Assembly (NCBI GenBank): GCA_016840825.1
Contig: JAEORN010000162.1
Span: 1 to 20,173, forward strand
Direction of reading: 5' to 3'
Length of the DNA: 20,173 bases
From: Candidatus Thorarchaeota archaeon
GTDB lineage: Archaea > Asgardarchaeota > Thorarchaeia > Thorarchaeales > Thorarchaeaceae
How positions within the stretch are numbered: the first letter of the stretch is position 1; each line of letters begins with the position of its first letter. Position numbers and translations under genes: made by a program. The notes under the pieces were generated by a model. That model was not told the origin of the DNA. It made no database searches and saw only the letters and a list, made by a program, of their open reading frames with translations. Positions 1-7,018 of the stretch are shown in pieces.

Positions 1-19
1 CACCACTTCTTTTCAAAAC
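1..19 (+). repeat. Truncated tRNA 3' end (CACCA) with conserved flank at window edge
   Basis: The window opens with CACCA followed by a pyrimidine-rich and then A-rich stretch. These 19 bases match 18241-18259, which follow a tRNA-Gly 3'-end copy, at 18 of 19 positions. The rest of the tRNA or tRNA fragment would lie upstream and is not visible, so it cannot be said whether an intact tRNA or another partial copy stands here. It is taken as the left boundary of the first cassette. Confidence 0.55.
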
Positions 20-87
20 TCTAAGAATACAACTAATTCATTAACAAGATAGCTCTTTGAAATGCCACTAAAGTTGGAGGAGGTTTC

Positions 88-711
88 GTGACTAGCTATC
101 TTAATAACTTGGTCAAGGTATCGGAATCGCATCTTGATTCTGTTGTGGATTTATTGATTCAGTCTTTCAGAGATGACCCTTTGATTAATTACATCTTTCC
201 GAGTAAGAAGGAGAAAGATGAACATTTCCCGATTATGATGAGGCATCGTGCTAAGCAGGGGTTCGATTGTGGTGAGGTTTTCGCAACATCTTCCAGGTTT
301 GAGGGCATTGCGATATGGAATGACCCAGATAAAGAGAAACGTTCATTCTTCAAAGATCTAAGGTCAGGAGGTTTCAAACTTCTCAGAACAGTAAGAATAG
401 AAAGGATTAGAGTTATGATGAGGGTTGCTAAATTCACTAACGAAAGGAGAGCCAAATATGCTATTGCGCCATACTTACATCTTGGCCCAGTAGCTGTCGC
501 ACCTGAATACCAAGGACAGGGATATGCAAGTTCACTCATTCGACCAATGCTTCAACATCTTGATACTGAGGGATTGAATTGCTACCTTGAGGCTCAAACA
601 GAAACTAATGTGTCAATCTATCAGCACTACGGATTTGAAATCGTTGCAGAAGAAGTGGTTCCAGGTACTGACATTCAGCGTTGGGCAATGATACGAACTC
701 CTATCAAGTAG
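88..711 (+). CDS. GNAT-family N-acetyltransferase
   Basis: This 207-residue protein is a GCN5-related acetyltransferase, expected to move an acetyl group from acetyl-CoA to an amine. The acetyl-CoA binding motif A is visible at about residues 132-151, with the pyrophosphate-binding loop QGQGYA at 142-147. It is followed by the usual C-terminal strand and helix ending in SIYQHYGFEIV (about 176-186). The N-terminal part (about 10-60) fits the substrate-side helices of GNATs that have a DDP motif, here DDP at 29-31. The start is GTG at 88, four bases after a strong GGAGGAGG ribosome binding site at 76-83. The substrate cannot be told from sequence. The gene fills the first unit of the left array, and its stop is 16 bp before the tRNA-end-like site at 728. 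Confidence 0.88.
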   Translation: MTSYLNNLVKVSESHLDSVVDLLIQSFRDDPLINYIFPSKKEKDEHFPIMMRHRAKQGFDCGEVFATSSRFEGIAIWNDPDKEKRSFFKDLRSGGFKLLRTVRIERIRVMMRVAKFTNERRAKYAIAPYLHLGPVAVAPEYQGQGYASSLIRPMLQHLDTEGLNCYLEAQTETNVSIYQHYGFEIVAEEVVPGTDIQRWAMIRTPIK

Positions 712-727
712 GTGCGGTGGTCACACG

Positions 728-750
728 TTGAAATCACGTCCGGCCCACCA
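728..750 (+). repeat. tRNA-3'-end-like site A (T-loop to CCA)
   Basis: The segment reads as tRNA positions 54-76: a T-loop-like TTGAAATC, three more T-stem bases and an acceptor strand CCGGCCC, then A and CCA. C56 of the T-loop is changed to G. On the 5' side only three of five T-stem pairs can form (ACACG against CACGT). No D-arm or anticodon arm precedes it; the acetyltransferase gene ends at 711. The implied 5' acceptor partner, GGGCCGG, is not in the neighbourhood. It is interpreted as a leftover attachment site from integration at a tRNA gene. Confidence 0.65.
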
Positions 751-763
751 TTCCTTTTTTTCT
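751..763 (+). terminator. T-rich run, probable archaeal terminator
   Basis: A run of seven T within a pyrimidine tract follows the CCA directly. Archaeal RNA polymerase stops at such T-runs. It could end transcription of the upstream acetyltransferase gene, or be the relict terminator of the tRNA from which site A derives. Confidence 0.4.
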
Positions 764-764
764 G

Positions 765-778
765 AAATATATTATAAG
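765..778 (+). promoter_or_regulatory. TATA-type promoter for the zinc-ribbon gene
   Basis: An A/T-only stretch (AAATATATTATAAG) lies between site A and the next gene. A start of transcription about 25 bp downstream, near 798, would give a 35-nt leader that includes the ribosome binding site before ATG 834. This argues against the longer in-frame TTG start at 780, which would abut the TATA element. Confidence 0.55.
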
Positions 779-833
779 TTTGAATATTAGTAAGATTTGT
801 GAGTCTGTAAAATCAGGGAGGTCTGGAGATACT

Positions 834-1277
834 ATGTATACTGTTAGAATGAAGAACGCAGATATTGAATCCTTGCTGAGATTTCTTAAATCACATTTCG
901 GAAGACATGGTGCTAAGGAGTGGGAGAACCAAGATTCAGTGATTGGTATCTTTCATCATCAACAATTTTTATCTTCATCATTCAGTACTCATCTTTTATC
1001 CATCGTTTTTGAATTTTCTAAAGTTTCTAAGGATGCGATTTGTAATATCTATGCAGGAGGATCGAGTTCCAAGTTCAGTGATACAGATGCTGTAGATGAG
1101 TTAGAAGAACATGTTGGAAATATGATAAGAAGTCAGCACAAGTATGATGCAGATGTAATGGGAAATAGAAGATACTGTACGCAATGCAGAAGGTGGGATA
1201 CCTATGACATCAAACAGGGCCAATATTCTGTGTTTTGTAACAGATGTGGATTGGAGATTAGTCTGGAAGAAAACTAA
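834..1277 (+). CDS. Small protein with C-terminal zinc ribbon, function unknown
   Basis: The protein has 147 residues from ATG 834. Its last third holds a zinc ribbon with CTQC at 115-118 and CNRCG at 135-139, sixteen residues apart. The preceding ~100 residues are a mixed alpha/beta domain I do not recognise. The start was chosen because GGGAGG (816-821) and GGAG (825-828) precede it and because a TATA element lies just upstream. An in-frame TTG at 780 would add 18 residues but overlaps promoter sequence. The stop is only 4 bp before site B, so the gene fills its cassette. Zinc ribbons of this kind bind nucleic acid or protein; nothing more specific can be claimed. Confidence 0.7.
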   Translation: MYTVRMKNADIESLLRFLKSHFGRHGAKEWENQDSVIGIFHHQQFLSSSFSTHLLSIVFEFSKVSKDAICNIYAGGSSSKFSDTDAVDELEEHVGNMIRSQHKYDADVMGNRRYCTQCRRWDTYDIKQGQYSVFCNRCGLEISLEEN

Positions 1278-1281
1278 TGAG

Positions 1282-1304
1282 TTCAAATCCAGCTCGGCCC
1301 ACCA
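1282..1304 (+). repeat. tRNA-3'-end-like site B (T-loop to CCA)
   Basis: It has a perfect T-loop signature, TTCAAATCC, at tRNA positions 54-62, then an acceptor strand TCGGCCC, A and CCA, with exactly the tRNA spacing of 23 nt. The upstream bases overlap the end of the zinc-ribbon gene and do not form a T-stem; only the G53-C61 pair and one G-T pair survive. It matches site A at 18 of 23 positions. A pyrimidine-rich tract with short T-runs follows at about 1319-1338. Confidence 0.68.
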
Positions 1305-1471
1305 CGTTTCCACTCTATCGTTCTTCCTTTTTCATTTCTCAGAATATGTAAGACAAATCACGTATGAAGGAGTTAGAAAGACCCGAAAAACATGACAGGA
1401 TATGATTTACATGCGATTCGTTTCGTGTATTCCCCTATCCATAACACTCAAAACAAGGTATTATTCCATAC

Positions 1472-1909
1472 ATGAATCTTGGAGAGTTTGCGATAATGTC
1501 AGTCGAACAGGTTAAGAATTGGTTGGACTCACTTGAGATAATCTATGAGCTTTTTGAAGACATCAAGACTTTCGATTTGAAATGGGATGTTGAAGGCACT
1601 ATATTCGATATTCGGATTGCGATTCGTGCTGACAAATGGATTCATGTCGCAGTGCGTCTTCTCAGACCAGATGAAATTCCAGATAAGTGCAAGCTAGAGC
1701 TTTATGACTATCTACTTCGTGAGAATTGGATGCTCGATGATGTAACATACTCGATGGATGAAAAAGGCAACCTTTACTCCGAGAATGATATTCCTGAACA
1801 GACGAATTATGAGAACTTTAGGAGTGAACTTGATGCTGTCATCCTCGGCCTTGAACGATTCTACACAATAGTTTCTAGTCGATTCGGAATCGAACCACGT
1901 GGCACATAA
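1472..1909 (+). CDS. YbjN / type III secretion chaperone-like protein
   Basis: A soluble acidic protein of 145 residues. The order of elements resembles the YbjN and CesT-like fold: an N-terminal helix, a strand pair around residues 35-62, a central helix KLELYDYLLREN (about 73-84), a strand carrying DEKGNLYSENDIP, and a long C-terminal helix (about 112-138). The conserved feature of that family, a 'leL...LL..N' helix followed by a short beta-hairpin, is visible. Known members bind partner proteins; the partner here is unknown. The start is uncertain: ATG 1472 gives the longest form, while ATG 1496 has a GGAG 11 bp upstream. The stop is 3 bp before site C, so the gene is tightly fitted in its unit. 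The 160 bp in front show no clear TATA element. Confidence 0.7.
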   Translation: MNLGEFAIMSVEQVKNWLDSLEIIYELFEDIKTFDLKWDVEGTIFDIRIAIRADKWIHVAVRLLRPDEIPDKCKLELYDYLLRENWMLDDVTYSMDEKGNLYSENDIPEQTNYENFRSELDAVILGLERFYTIVSSRFGIEPRGT

Positions 1910-1912
1910 GAT

Positions 1913-1935
1913 ACCAAATCCGGTTCAACCCACCA
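1913..1935 (+). repeat. tRNA-3'-end-like site C
   Basis: The 23 bp keep the tRNA spacing: AAATCC from the T-loop into the 3' T-stem strand, then acceptor strand TCAACCC, A and CCA. The first two T-loop bases are altered. It matches site B at 17 of 23 positions. It lies between the stop of the YbjN-like gene (1909) and the stop of the oppositely oriented sensor kinase (1956). Confidence 0.55.
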
Positions 1936-1955
1936 GTTATTTTCGAATCATGAAA

Positions 1956-3161
1956 TCATTCATGAGAATGGGTCATTTTCCTTGCCATTGCAACAATCTT
2001 AATGCATTCTAGTACTGCCTCATCCAAGATGTCTAGTACATGTCCCTTACCAGCTTTTCTTGCCACCTCTCCAAGTAGTCCTGCACATATGACCATGGAC
2101 TGAAGGTGGTTGGCAATGTCATGGCTCATCAAGTCCATATACTCCATTGCGACCTCTTGTGCTCGCTGAAGCTCCAGTTGTGCTATCTTCCACATAGTGA
2201 TGTCTTGCATCTGGACAATCCACCCCTTTTGTTGATTATTAACATTAAGAGGTGACACTATCGTTCCGATGTGCATGATTCCTGTCTTAGATGTTTCATA
2301 CATCTTGCTCTTGGTAAATCTATTAATATCAAAGACCCATTCAAAGTCAACACGCTCACCGGCACGAACTCTATCAAAGACCCAATCAGGAACATCTGGG
2401 ACCTTGAAAAGATCGAAACCCAATAAATCATGGTCACCAGCGAGACCAAACATCTTCGTACATGCAGGATTCGTATGTGTAAGGACGCCATCTCCATCAA
2501 ATAGGCAGATGCTTACTGGTGACTCATTGAAAACAGAACTGAATCGTTCTTCACTAGTAAGTCTGTAGGTCTGAAACTGCTGAGTGTAGTCTTCGAGTGC
2601 AATCTCAAGCAAGCGATGTTCAGTAACATCACGAATGATTGTAACAACCCTGATTACCTCCCCATTCTTATAAACAGGGATTTTTCGGGTTTCTGTGAAG
2701 ACTTCTCTTCCGTCAACAATAGTTGATTCTGATGTGATAAGTAGATTTCCTGATTCAAAAACCTGAGAGTACTCGTCAATCACTTTTGATGGAAGAAAGG
2801 GAAATGCTTCCACTATAGATTTTCCGATCAATGACTCATGCATATCAAGAATATCGAGCCACTCTCTAAAAGCTCTGTTAACGGATAATATCTTTAGGGT
2901 TCGATCTACAACATGTAGAGGTTCACCCATCCCTTCTAGCGTCTGAGTGCATATCTTTGATTGAAAGGTTTCAATTGTATCGTTTGAGTCAAGGGGGAAC
3001 CGGTGCACTATATGGGGTCTCCAGTATCTTTGATGTCTAAGTGGCAGTCCCTTCAGGTTATCAACGATACAGGAGTTTTGTCCATTTATCAATTGCTCGA
3101 ATGAATAGTGACTCCTGATTCCCAATGTTTCCTTTAATCTCGAGCTATAGACAGGATTCAA
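1956..3161 (-). CDS. PAS-PAS-HisKA sensor protein, truncated histidine kinase
   Basis: A 401-residue soluble signalling protein. Two PAS domains are visible at about 70-185 and 205-325, each ending in the usual RDVTEHR or QDIT segment. A HisKA-type helix follows with the H-box MSHDIANH (phospho-acceptor H347). The protein then stops about 45 residues later, so the HATPase domain (N, G1, F and G2 boxes) of a working kinase is absent. The stop lies 21 bp from site C. The start is TTG at 3161 with no ribosome binding site seen, and an in-frame stop three codons upstream falls inside site D. Both gene ends thus coincide with cassette borders, which suggests capture of a gene fragment. It may be inactive, or act as a phosphotransfer partner or decoy. 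Confidence 0.75.
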   Translation of the reverse strand: MNPVYSSRLKETLGIRSHYSFEQLINGQNSCIVDNLKGLPLRHQRYWRPHIVHRFPLDSNDTIETFQSKICTQTLEGMGEPLHVVDRTLKILSVNRAFREWLDILDMHESLIGKSIVEAFPFLPSKVIDEYSQVFESGNLLITSESTIVDGREVFTETRKIPVYKNGEVIRVVTIIRDVTEHRLLEIALEDYTQQFQTYRLTSEERFSSVFNESPVSICLFDGDGVLTHTNPACTKMFGLAGDHDLLGFDLFKVPDVPDWVFDRVRAGERVDFEWVFDINRFTKSKMYETSKTGIMHIGTIVSPLNVNNQQKGWIVQMQDITMWKIAQLELQRAQEVAMEYMDLMSHDIANHLQSMVICAGLLGEVARKAGKGHVLDILDEAVLECIKIVAMARKMTHSHE

Positions 3162-3169
3162 GTAGGCAG

Positions 3170-3192
3170 TTCAAGTCCAGCCTAATCTACCA
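3170..3192 (+). repeat. tRNA-3'-end-like site D
   Basis: A clean T-loop signature, TTCAAGTCC, is followed by AGC, an acceptor strand CTAATCT, A and CCA, with 23-nt spacing. The implied 5' acceptor would be AGATTAG, different from sites A-C, so it may come from another tRNA species. The 5' T-stem strand (GGCAG) pairs only at its two outer ends. It matches site B at 16 of 23 positions. The flank CTTCAGAAAACTGC resembles the flank of the Gly-type sites. It is the last site before the gene-dense middle region. Confidence 0.6.
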
Positions 3193-3215
3193 CTTCAGAA
3201 AACTGCACATGGCAA

Positions 3216-4520
3216 TCAATGATTTGATGGCAATTTGATTGACTCAGTGAATCTCCCTATCTGTTCACAGGCAGATACCAACCGGTGTGCGATCTTCTCT
3301 ACGAACGAATCGGGATTCTTCAAAGCCCATGTGGGATCAGCTTGAAATCGCTCTAGTGCAGCTGCACCGTCATAGTCCACAGTCGCAAGGCGTGTACATA
3401 GGTCAGTCTTGGGCATAGCAAAGTCAGAGCCAGGCAAGCATGCGACATTCCATGTGCTGAGCAATTCACTTGTGAGATCTGATGATGTGTGTATTCCCTT
3501 CTTTCTCAATGCAGTACGATAATCATTCCAGTTTGGGAAGAGATAGAATGCTCCTTGAGGGGGATGACAAGCAATACCATGAGAAACAATCCTTCGATGT
3601 ATTTCTTTTGTGACAAGCTCATGTATCGATGTGCAGTCCCTTCTATATTGATCCATCTCAGGATTCTCTCTAAAAGCTTCAATGGCCGCATATTGTATCG
3701 GAGCAGCAACACAGGACCAAGTGTTACTCCCGATAGCCAACATAGTACTCTTGAGTTCTTTCTCTGCTTCTGGAAGGAGCATGACTCCAAGTCGGTAACC
3801 TCCTGCAGAGTGATCCTTTGAGAGTCCACCTGTGACTAGAGTGCCTTCAGGATAGAACTTGGCAAAGCTATGATGCTTGATTCCCTCATAGGTGAGAGGT
3901 GCATAGATCTCATCTGAGAACACAACGAAGTCATGATCCCTGGCGATGGCCGCCAGTTCCTTGAGTTGGGATTGGGTATAGGTAAGTCCCGTTGGATTAC
4001 AGGGGTAGTTCATGAGAAGGATTTTCTGTTTACCTCTATAGGTTGGGTGTTCCTCAATCGCCTTCTCAAGTACTTCAGGGGTGAGTCTATAACCATTAGA
4101 GTATGATGTTCGCATGTAGAATACCCTCTTGCCAATGATATGTGCATGCTCATCATAGCTGACCCAAGCGGGTGTTGGCAGAAAGAGTGGACCTTTCAGA
4201 GACATTTGTGCATTGAAGAGAAGCACCTTTGAACCGGGAGCTACAAGAATCTGTTCGGGAGAATACTTCAATCCAAAGGTTCTCTCATAGAAACGAGATA
4301 TCTGCTCCCTTAGTGGTACTATGCCCTGTGTAGGAAGATAGACTCTTTGATGAGCATTATCACTAAGCGATTTCCGTATTAGATGATGAACGGGAAATGG
4401 CGATTCACCGAAACCCATGTGGTATATCTGCTCACCATTCTTTCGTTTCTTTTGGACCATCTCATTCATAGCGAGGGTAGCTGATGGCTTCATCTTCTCA
4501 TTGATTGAGGATATCTGCAT
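3216..4520 (-). CDS. Class I/II PLP-dependent aminotransferase
   Basis: A 434-residue fold-type I enzyme of the aspartate aminotransferase superfamily. Visible landmarks are NYPCNPTG at 171-178 (cofactor-ring binding Asn175), SDEIYAPLTY at 202-211 (Asp203 and Tyr206 contact PLP), and the Schiff-base lysine in GGLSKDHSAGGYRLG (Lys235, with Arg243 for the phosphate). Arg377 in CTRLATVDYDG is the expected substrate-carboxylate arginine. It is about 40 residues longer than a typical family member, mostly at the C-terminus. The start is ATG 4520. It is transcribed away from the BKACE gene, sharing a 90-bp promoter region, so the pair may act in one amino-acid or keto-acid pathway. The exact amino donor cannot be read from sequence. 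Confidence 0.9.
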   Translation of the reverse strand: MQISSINEKMKPSATLAMNEMVQKKRKNGEQIYHMGFGESPFPVHHLIRKSLSDNAHQRVYLPTQGIVPLREQISRFYERTFGLKYSPEQILVAPGSKVLLFNAQMSLKGPLFLPTPAWVSYDEHAHIIGKRVFYMRTSYSNGYRLTPEVLEKAIEEHPTYRGKQKILLMNYPCNPTGLTYTQSQLKELAAIARDHDFVVFSDEIYAPLTYEGIKHHSFAKFYPEGTLVTGGLSKDHSAGGYRLGVMLLPEAEKELKSTMLAIGSNTWSCVAAPIQYAAIEAFRENPEMDQYRRDCTSIHELVTKEIHRRIVSHGIACHPPQGAFYLFPNWNDYRTALRKKGIHTSSDLTSELLSTWNVACLPGSDFAMPKTDLCTRLATVDYDGAAALERFQADPTWALKNPDSFVEKIAHRLVSACEQIGRFTESIKLPSNH

Positions 4521-4610
4521 GTTCTCACCTACAGAGGTGTTTTAGAGGTTATTTGAAGAATTCATCAAAGATAAAAGCTAAATGGAATGTCTAAGCTGTG
4601 AGGCGTATTC

Positions 4611-5435
4611 ATGGAGAAGCTAATCATCACGATTGCACCCACTGGATCGGTTCCGAAGAAGAAAGATACGCCCTATCTTCCTATAACTCCAGATGAGATC
4701 GCAGAAACTGCATATCTGTGTGAGCAGGAAGGAGCTTCTGTCATCCATTTGCATTGTCGAGATGAGAATGAGAATCCTACATCAGATTATGAGATATTTC
4801 AAGAAACTGTTGACAAGGTTCGAAGCCGCACAGAATTAGTCATCATGGTATCTACAAGTGGGGTTGCTGGCAAGTCAGATTCTGACAGAGCTGAGCCGCT
4901 GAGAACTAATCCTGAGCTGGCAAGTCTTACTACAGGAACTCTCAATTTTTCGGGACGAACCCCATCCATTATCTACATGAATTCTTGGGAAACTGTAACA
5001 TTTCTTGCCAGAGAGATGCTAAAGCGAAACATCAAACCTGAGCTGGAAGCTTTTGATGTCGGATTCATTTTCCAGGGCAAGAAGCTTGTACAACAAAACT
5101 TGGTCAAATCACCTCCTCTCTTTCAGCTAGTGTTGGGAGTTGATGGTGGAATACCAGGAACTCCAGACAATCTTCTTCACATGATACGACAATTACCTGA
5201 AGAGGCAATATTCACTGTTGCGGGTATAGGAAGAACGCAACTCGATATGTCCACCCTATCAATCATTCAGGGCGGACATGTACGAATCGGACTCGAGGAC
5301 AATATCTACTACTCCAAGGGGAAGTTAGCTCCCAATGAGGATTTTGTGGCACGAACTGTAAGAATCGCCCAAGATCTAGGTAGAGAAGTAGCAACCCCTG
5401 ATGAAGTCAGGAGTACATTACATATTAGTAAGTGA
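4611..5435 (+). CDS. BKACE family enzyme (3-keto-5-aminohexanoate cleavage enzyme-like, DUF849)
   Basis: A 274-residue TIM-barrel enzyme of the beta-keto acid cleavage family. Its members use zinc to condense a beta-keto acid with acetyl-CoA, giving acetoacetate and a new CoA ester; the founding member, Kce, acts in lysine fermentation. The zinc ligands can be seen as HLH (His46, His48) near the end of strand 2 and Glu229 in GLEDN, followed by Asp230. Arg225, the STSG loop (81-84) and TTGT (107-110) sit where Kce has catalytic or binding residues. Length is normal. The start is ATG 4611, preceded by an A-rich TATA-like stretch near 4564-4574. Other lysine-fermentation genes (kdd, kal, kamA) are not in the window, so the substrate is open. 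Confidence 0.92.
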   Translation: MEKLIITIAPTGSVPKKKDTPYLPITPDEIAETAYLCEQEGASVIHLHCRDENENPTSDYEIFQETVDKVRSRTELVIMVSTSGVAGKSDSDRAEPLRTNPELASLTTGTLNFSGRTPSIIYMNSWETVTFLAREMLKRNIKPELEAFDVGFIFQGKKLVQQNLVKSPPLFQLVLGVDGGIPGTPDNLLHMIRQLPEEAIFTVAGIGRTQLDMSTLSIIQGGHVRIGLEDNIYYSKGKLAPNEDFVARTVRIAQDLGREVATPDEVRSTLHISK

Positions 5436-5449
5436 AAGATCGATCGATT

Positions 5450-5839
5450 CTATGAAAAGAAATTACTCTCATGTATGATAGTAGTCATATCTTCGAATAT
5501 CTCTAGGTCAGTATTATCATCCAGAAATGGGATGATACCTTCGTACTTTGACATGAAAGTGTCTGCAAACATTTTCAGCTTCCTTCGATTCTCACCTGAG
5601 TTCTCATCATCGACACTGATTGCAAAAAGTAGACTATCGTTTGCATGAATAAGCAAATATTCCTCTGACAACTTTATTTTCTGGATACTCGATCCGGTTA
5701 TCATGGGGCTGGTTTGATGTACAATACTAACTAGAGCTCCAACACCTTGAATTGATTTTTTCAAAGATACGTTTGGTGCGAATTCATGGGAATAGATCAG
5801 ACGCCCACGTTTTCCAACAACCATGACACTCCGGATCAT
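5450..5839 (-). CDS. Longin-like small protein
   Basis: A 129-residue protein from ATG 5839. The pattern is that of longin-type domains: a first strand and turn, MIRSVMVVGKRGRLIYS; a helix around 30-45; a hairpin with KIKLSEEYLLIHA then SLLFAISVDD; and a long helix, KLKMFADTFMSKY. Longin domains act in vesicle traffic in eukaryotes, and longin-like small proteins are numerous in Asgard archaea, where some pair with small GTPases. No GTPase gene is in the window. GTG 5851 would add four residues, but its GTGAGG serves well as a ribosome binding site six or seven bases before ATG 5839, so the shorter start is preferred. The gene faces the end of the BKACE gene at 15 bp and may be the last of three minus-strand genes (6927 to 5450). 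Confidence 0.65.
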   Translation of the reverse strand: MIRSVMVVGKRGRLIYSHEFAPNVSLKKSIQGVGALVSIVHQTSPMITGSSIQKIKLSEEYLLIHANDSLLFAISVDDENSGENRRKLKMFADTFMSKYEGIIPFLDDNTDLEIFEDMTTIIHESNFFS

Positions 5840-5911
5840 ATGCGCCCTCACATCTTAATTCTCTGGAAAGAAATAATGTGGATTCACATTAGAATCTATG
5901 TTGGATTTCCT

Positions 5912-6433
5912 CTAGAGATACATACCAGCTCTCATCGGGTATTGCTTCTTGAAGATGCGTTGGGCTGATTTGTCCAGGGAGTCTTGGAGCTTGAGAATAT
6001 CCGGGCTCATACTACCAAGATCTGGCCGTGTAAAGACGGGGCCAGTAAGAAGATGATCAACACTGGTCTTCTCAAGATCCTTTGGAATTATAGGATCCCT
6101 TTGTATGATGGATTCGAGATGTGTTCTAGAGGAAGCAGGATCTGACAATGACTCGATAAGCTTCTGAATGTCCATAGAATCAAGTGGCCTAAGACCATAT
6201 TCAGGAGAGGCTCGTAATCTATCAATAGCAGAGTTCGAGTCAGTAATCTCGATTCCGGCACCAGTGTATTCCATAGGATTGAGAGATATCAACTTAAGCT
6301 GGAATGTCGATTCTGGACCAACAACTAGCATCTCACCACGAGGAGTACTTAGAACTCTCCATCCTCTTGGTGATTTGGAGTATTGTTTGAGAATACGTGG
6401 AACGATCTCATCAGCCGGTTCGATATCTGTCAA
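5912..6433 (-). CDS. Hypothetical protein, 173 aa
   Basis: I do not recognise this protein. The N-terminal half (about 20-70) alternates strands and turns, as in a small beta-rich domain (GWRVLSTPRGEMLVVG, then STFQLKLISLNP). The C-terminal half is helical and charged, with a proline-rich joint (DPIIPKDLEK). There are no membrane segments and no cysteines. The start is TTG 6433; an in-frame stop lies two codons upstream and no ribosome binding site is close, so the true start may be further inside. It lies between two other small minus-strand genes with gaps of about 72 and 104 bp, and the three may be co-transcribed. Confidence 0.55.
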   Translation of the reverse strand: MTDIEPADEIVPRILKQYSKSPRGWRVLSTPRGEMLVVGPESTFQLKLISLNPMEYTGAGIEITDSNSAIDRLRASPEYGLRPLDSMDIQKLIESLSDPASSRTHLESIIQRDPIIPKDLEKTSVDHLLTGPVFTRPDLGSMSPDILKLQDSLDKSAQRIFKKQYPMRAGMYL

Positions 6434-6537
6434 TGTTGCTCAATGTATCTGTGTATCTTCCTTTCATATCCTTATCGATAGAACCGGTGGAAGGATATGG
6501 CGCGAATTGACTCTACCGTCGCGGATTCCATTCATTT

Positions 6538-6927
6538 CTAGGGTCGTACAGACAGTGCTTCTCCAATGGAAGTGCTTGATGACAAAGCACCCATCACAAG
6601 CCCACACTCTGCTCGAAGAGATTCTATGATTTGAGAGATCTTCTCTTCAATGGTGTCAACTTGCTCATCCCAGCTAACCTTTGGATTATAGAAATCCTCA
6701 TAGCTAACTGTATATGAGAAGTTTAGGAGAACACCACGAATCTTTACCCCAACAGCCGTAAAAGTCACTCTACGTAGACGTTGCGGGTCATCTAGAAATG
6801 GACCTTTGTAGAAATCAGGTCTATATGTTACTAAGGCAGCTTCTCGTGCGTATTGCTCAAAATCCTCATACCTATCCAGAATGATTGGTAGGTTCATGTT
6901 GTTCGTTATTTCGTACAAGTATCTCAC
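6538..6927 (-). CDS. Hypothetical protein, 129 aa
   Basis: I do not recognise the family. The protein is soluble, with aromatic residues concentrated in the first two thirds (YEDFEQYAREAALVTYRPDFY, SYTVSYEDFYNP) and a helix, EQVDTIEEKISQIIESLRAE, near the C-terminus. It could be a small alpha/beta regulatory or structural protein. The start is GTG 6927, with ATG 6897 as an alternative ten residues in. An A/T-rich region with TATA-like stretches on the minus strand (7034-7045) lies about 100 bp upstream. It is probably the first of three minus-strand genes. Confidence 0.55.
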   Translation of the reverse strand: MRYLYEITNNMNLPIILDRYEDFEQYAREAALVTYRPDFYKGPFLDDPQRLRRVTFTAVGVKIRGVLLNFSYTVSYEDFYNPKVSWDEQVDTIEEKISQIIESLRAECGLVMGALSSSTSIGEALSVRP

Positions 6928-7018
6928 CGGTTCCGATGCTTGACCCTCTCACCCCACAATTTCCAGTGGAGATTTTGAGCGTTCTCGCCTGTACAAGCCT
7001 CCCGGCCAGTACATACAT

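Larger units (their letters stand above)
1..3192 (+). mobile_element. Left cassette array bounded by tRNA-3'-end-like sites
   Basis: Four consecutive units of about 745, 554, 631 and 1257 bp each end in a 23-nt sequence resembling tRNA positions T54 to CCA (728-750, 1282-1304, 1913-1935, 3170-3192). Each unit carries one gene; three lie on the plus strand and one on the minus strand. No recombinase, transposase or replication gene is present. The layout resembles serial site-specific integration of tiny non-autonomous elements next to a tRNA gene. The sites are degenerate in the T-stem, so this array is probably older than the one on the right. Mobility is inferred from structure only. Confidence 0.6.

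Noticed and set aside
780..833. Upstream TTG start for the zinc-ribbon protein
   Set aside because: The TTG abuts the TATA element and has no ribosome binding site, while ATG 834 has two candidates in front.
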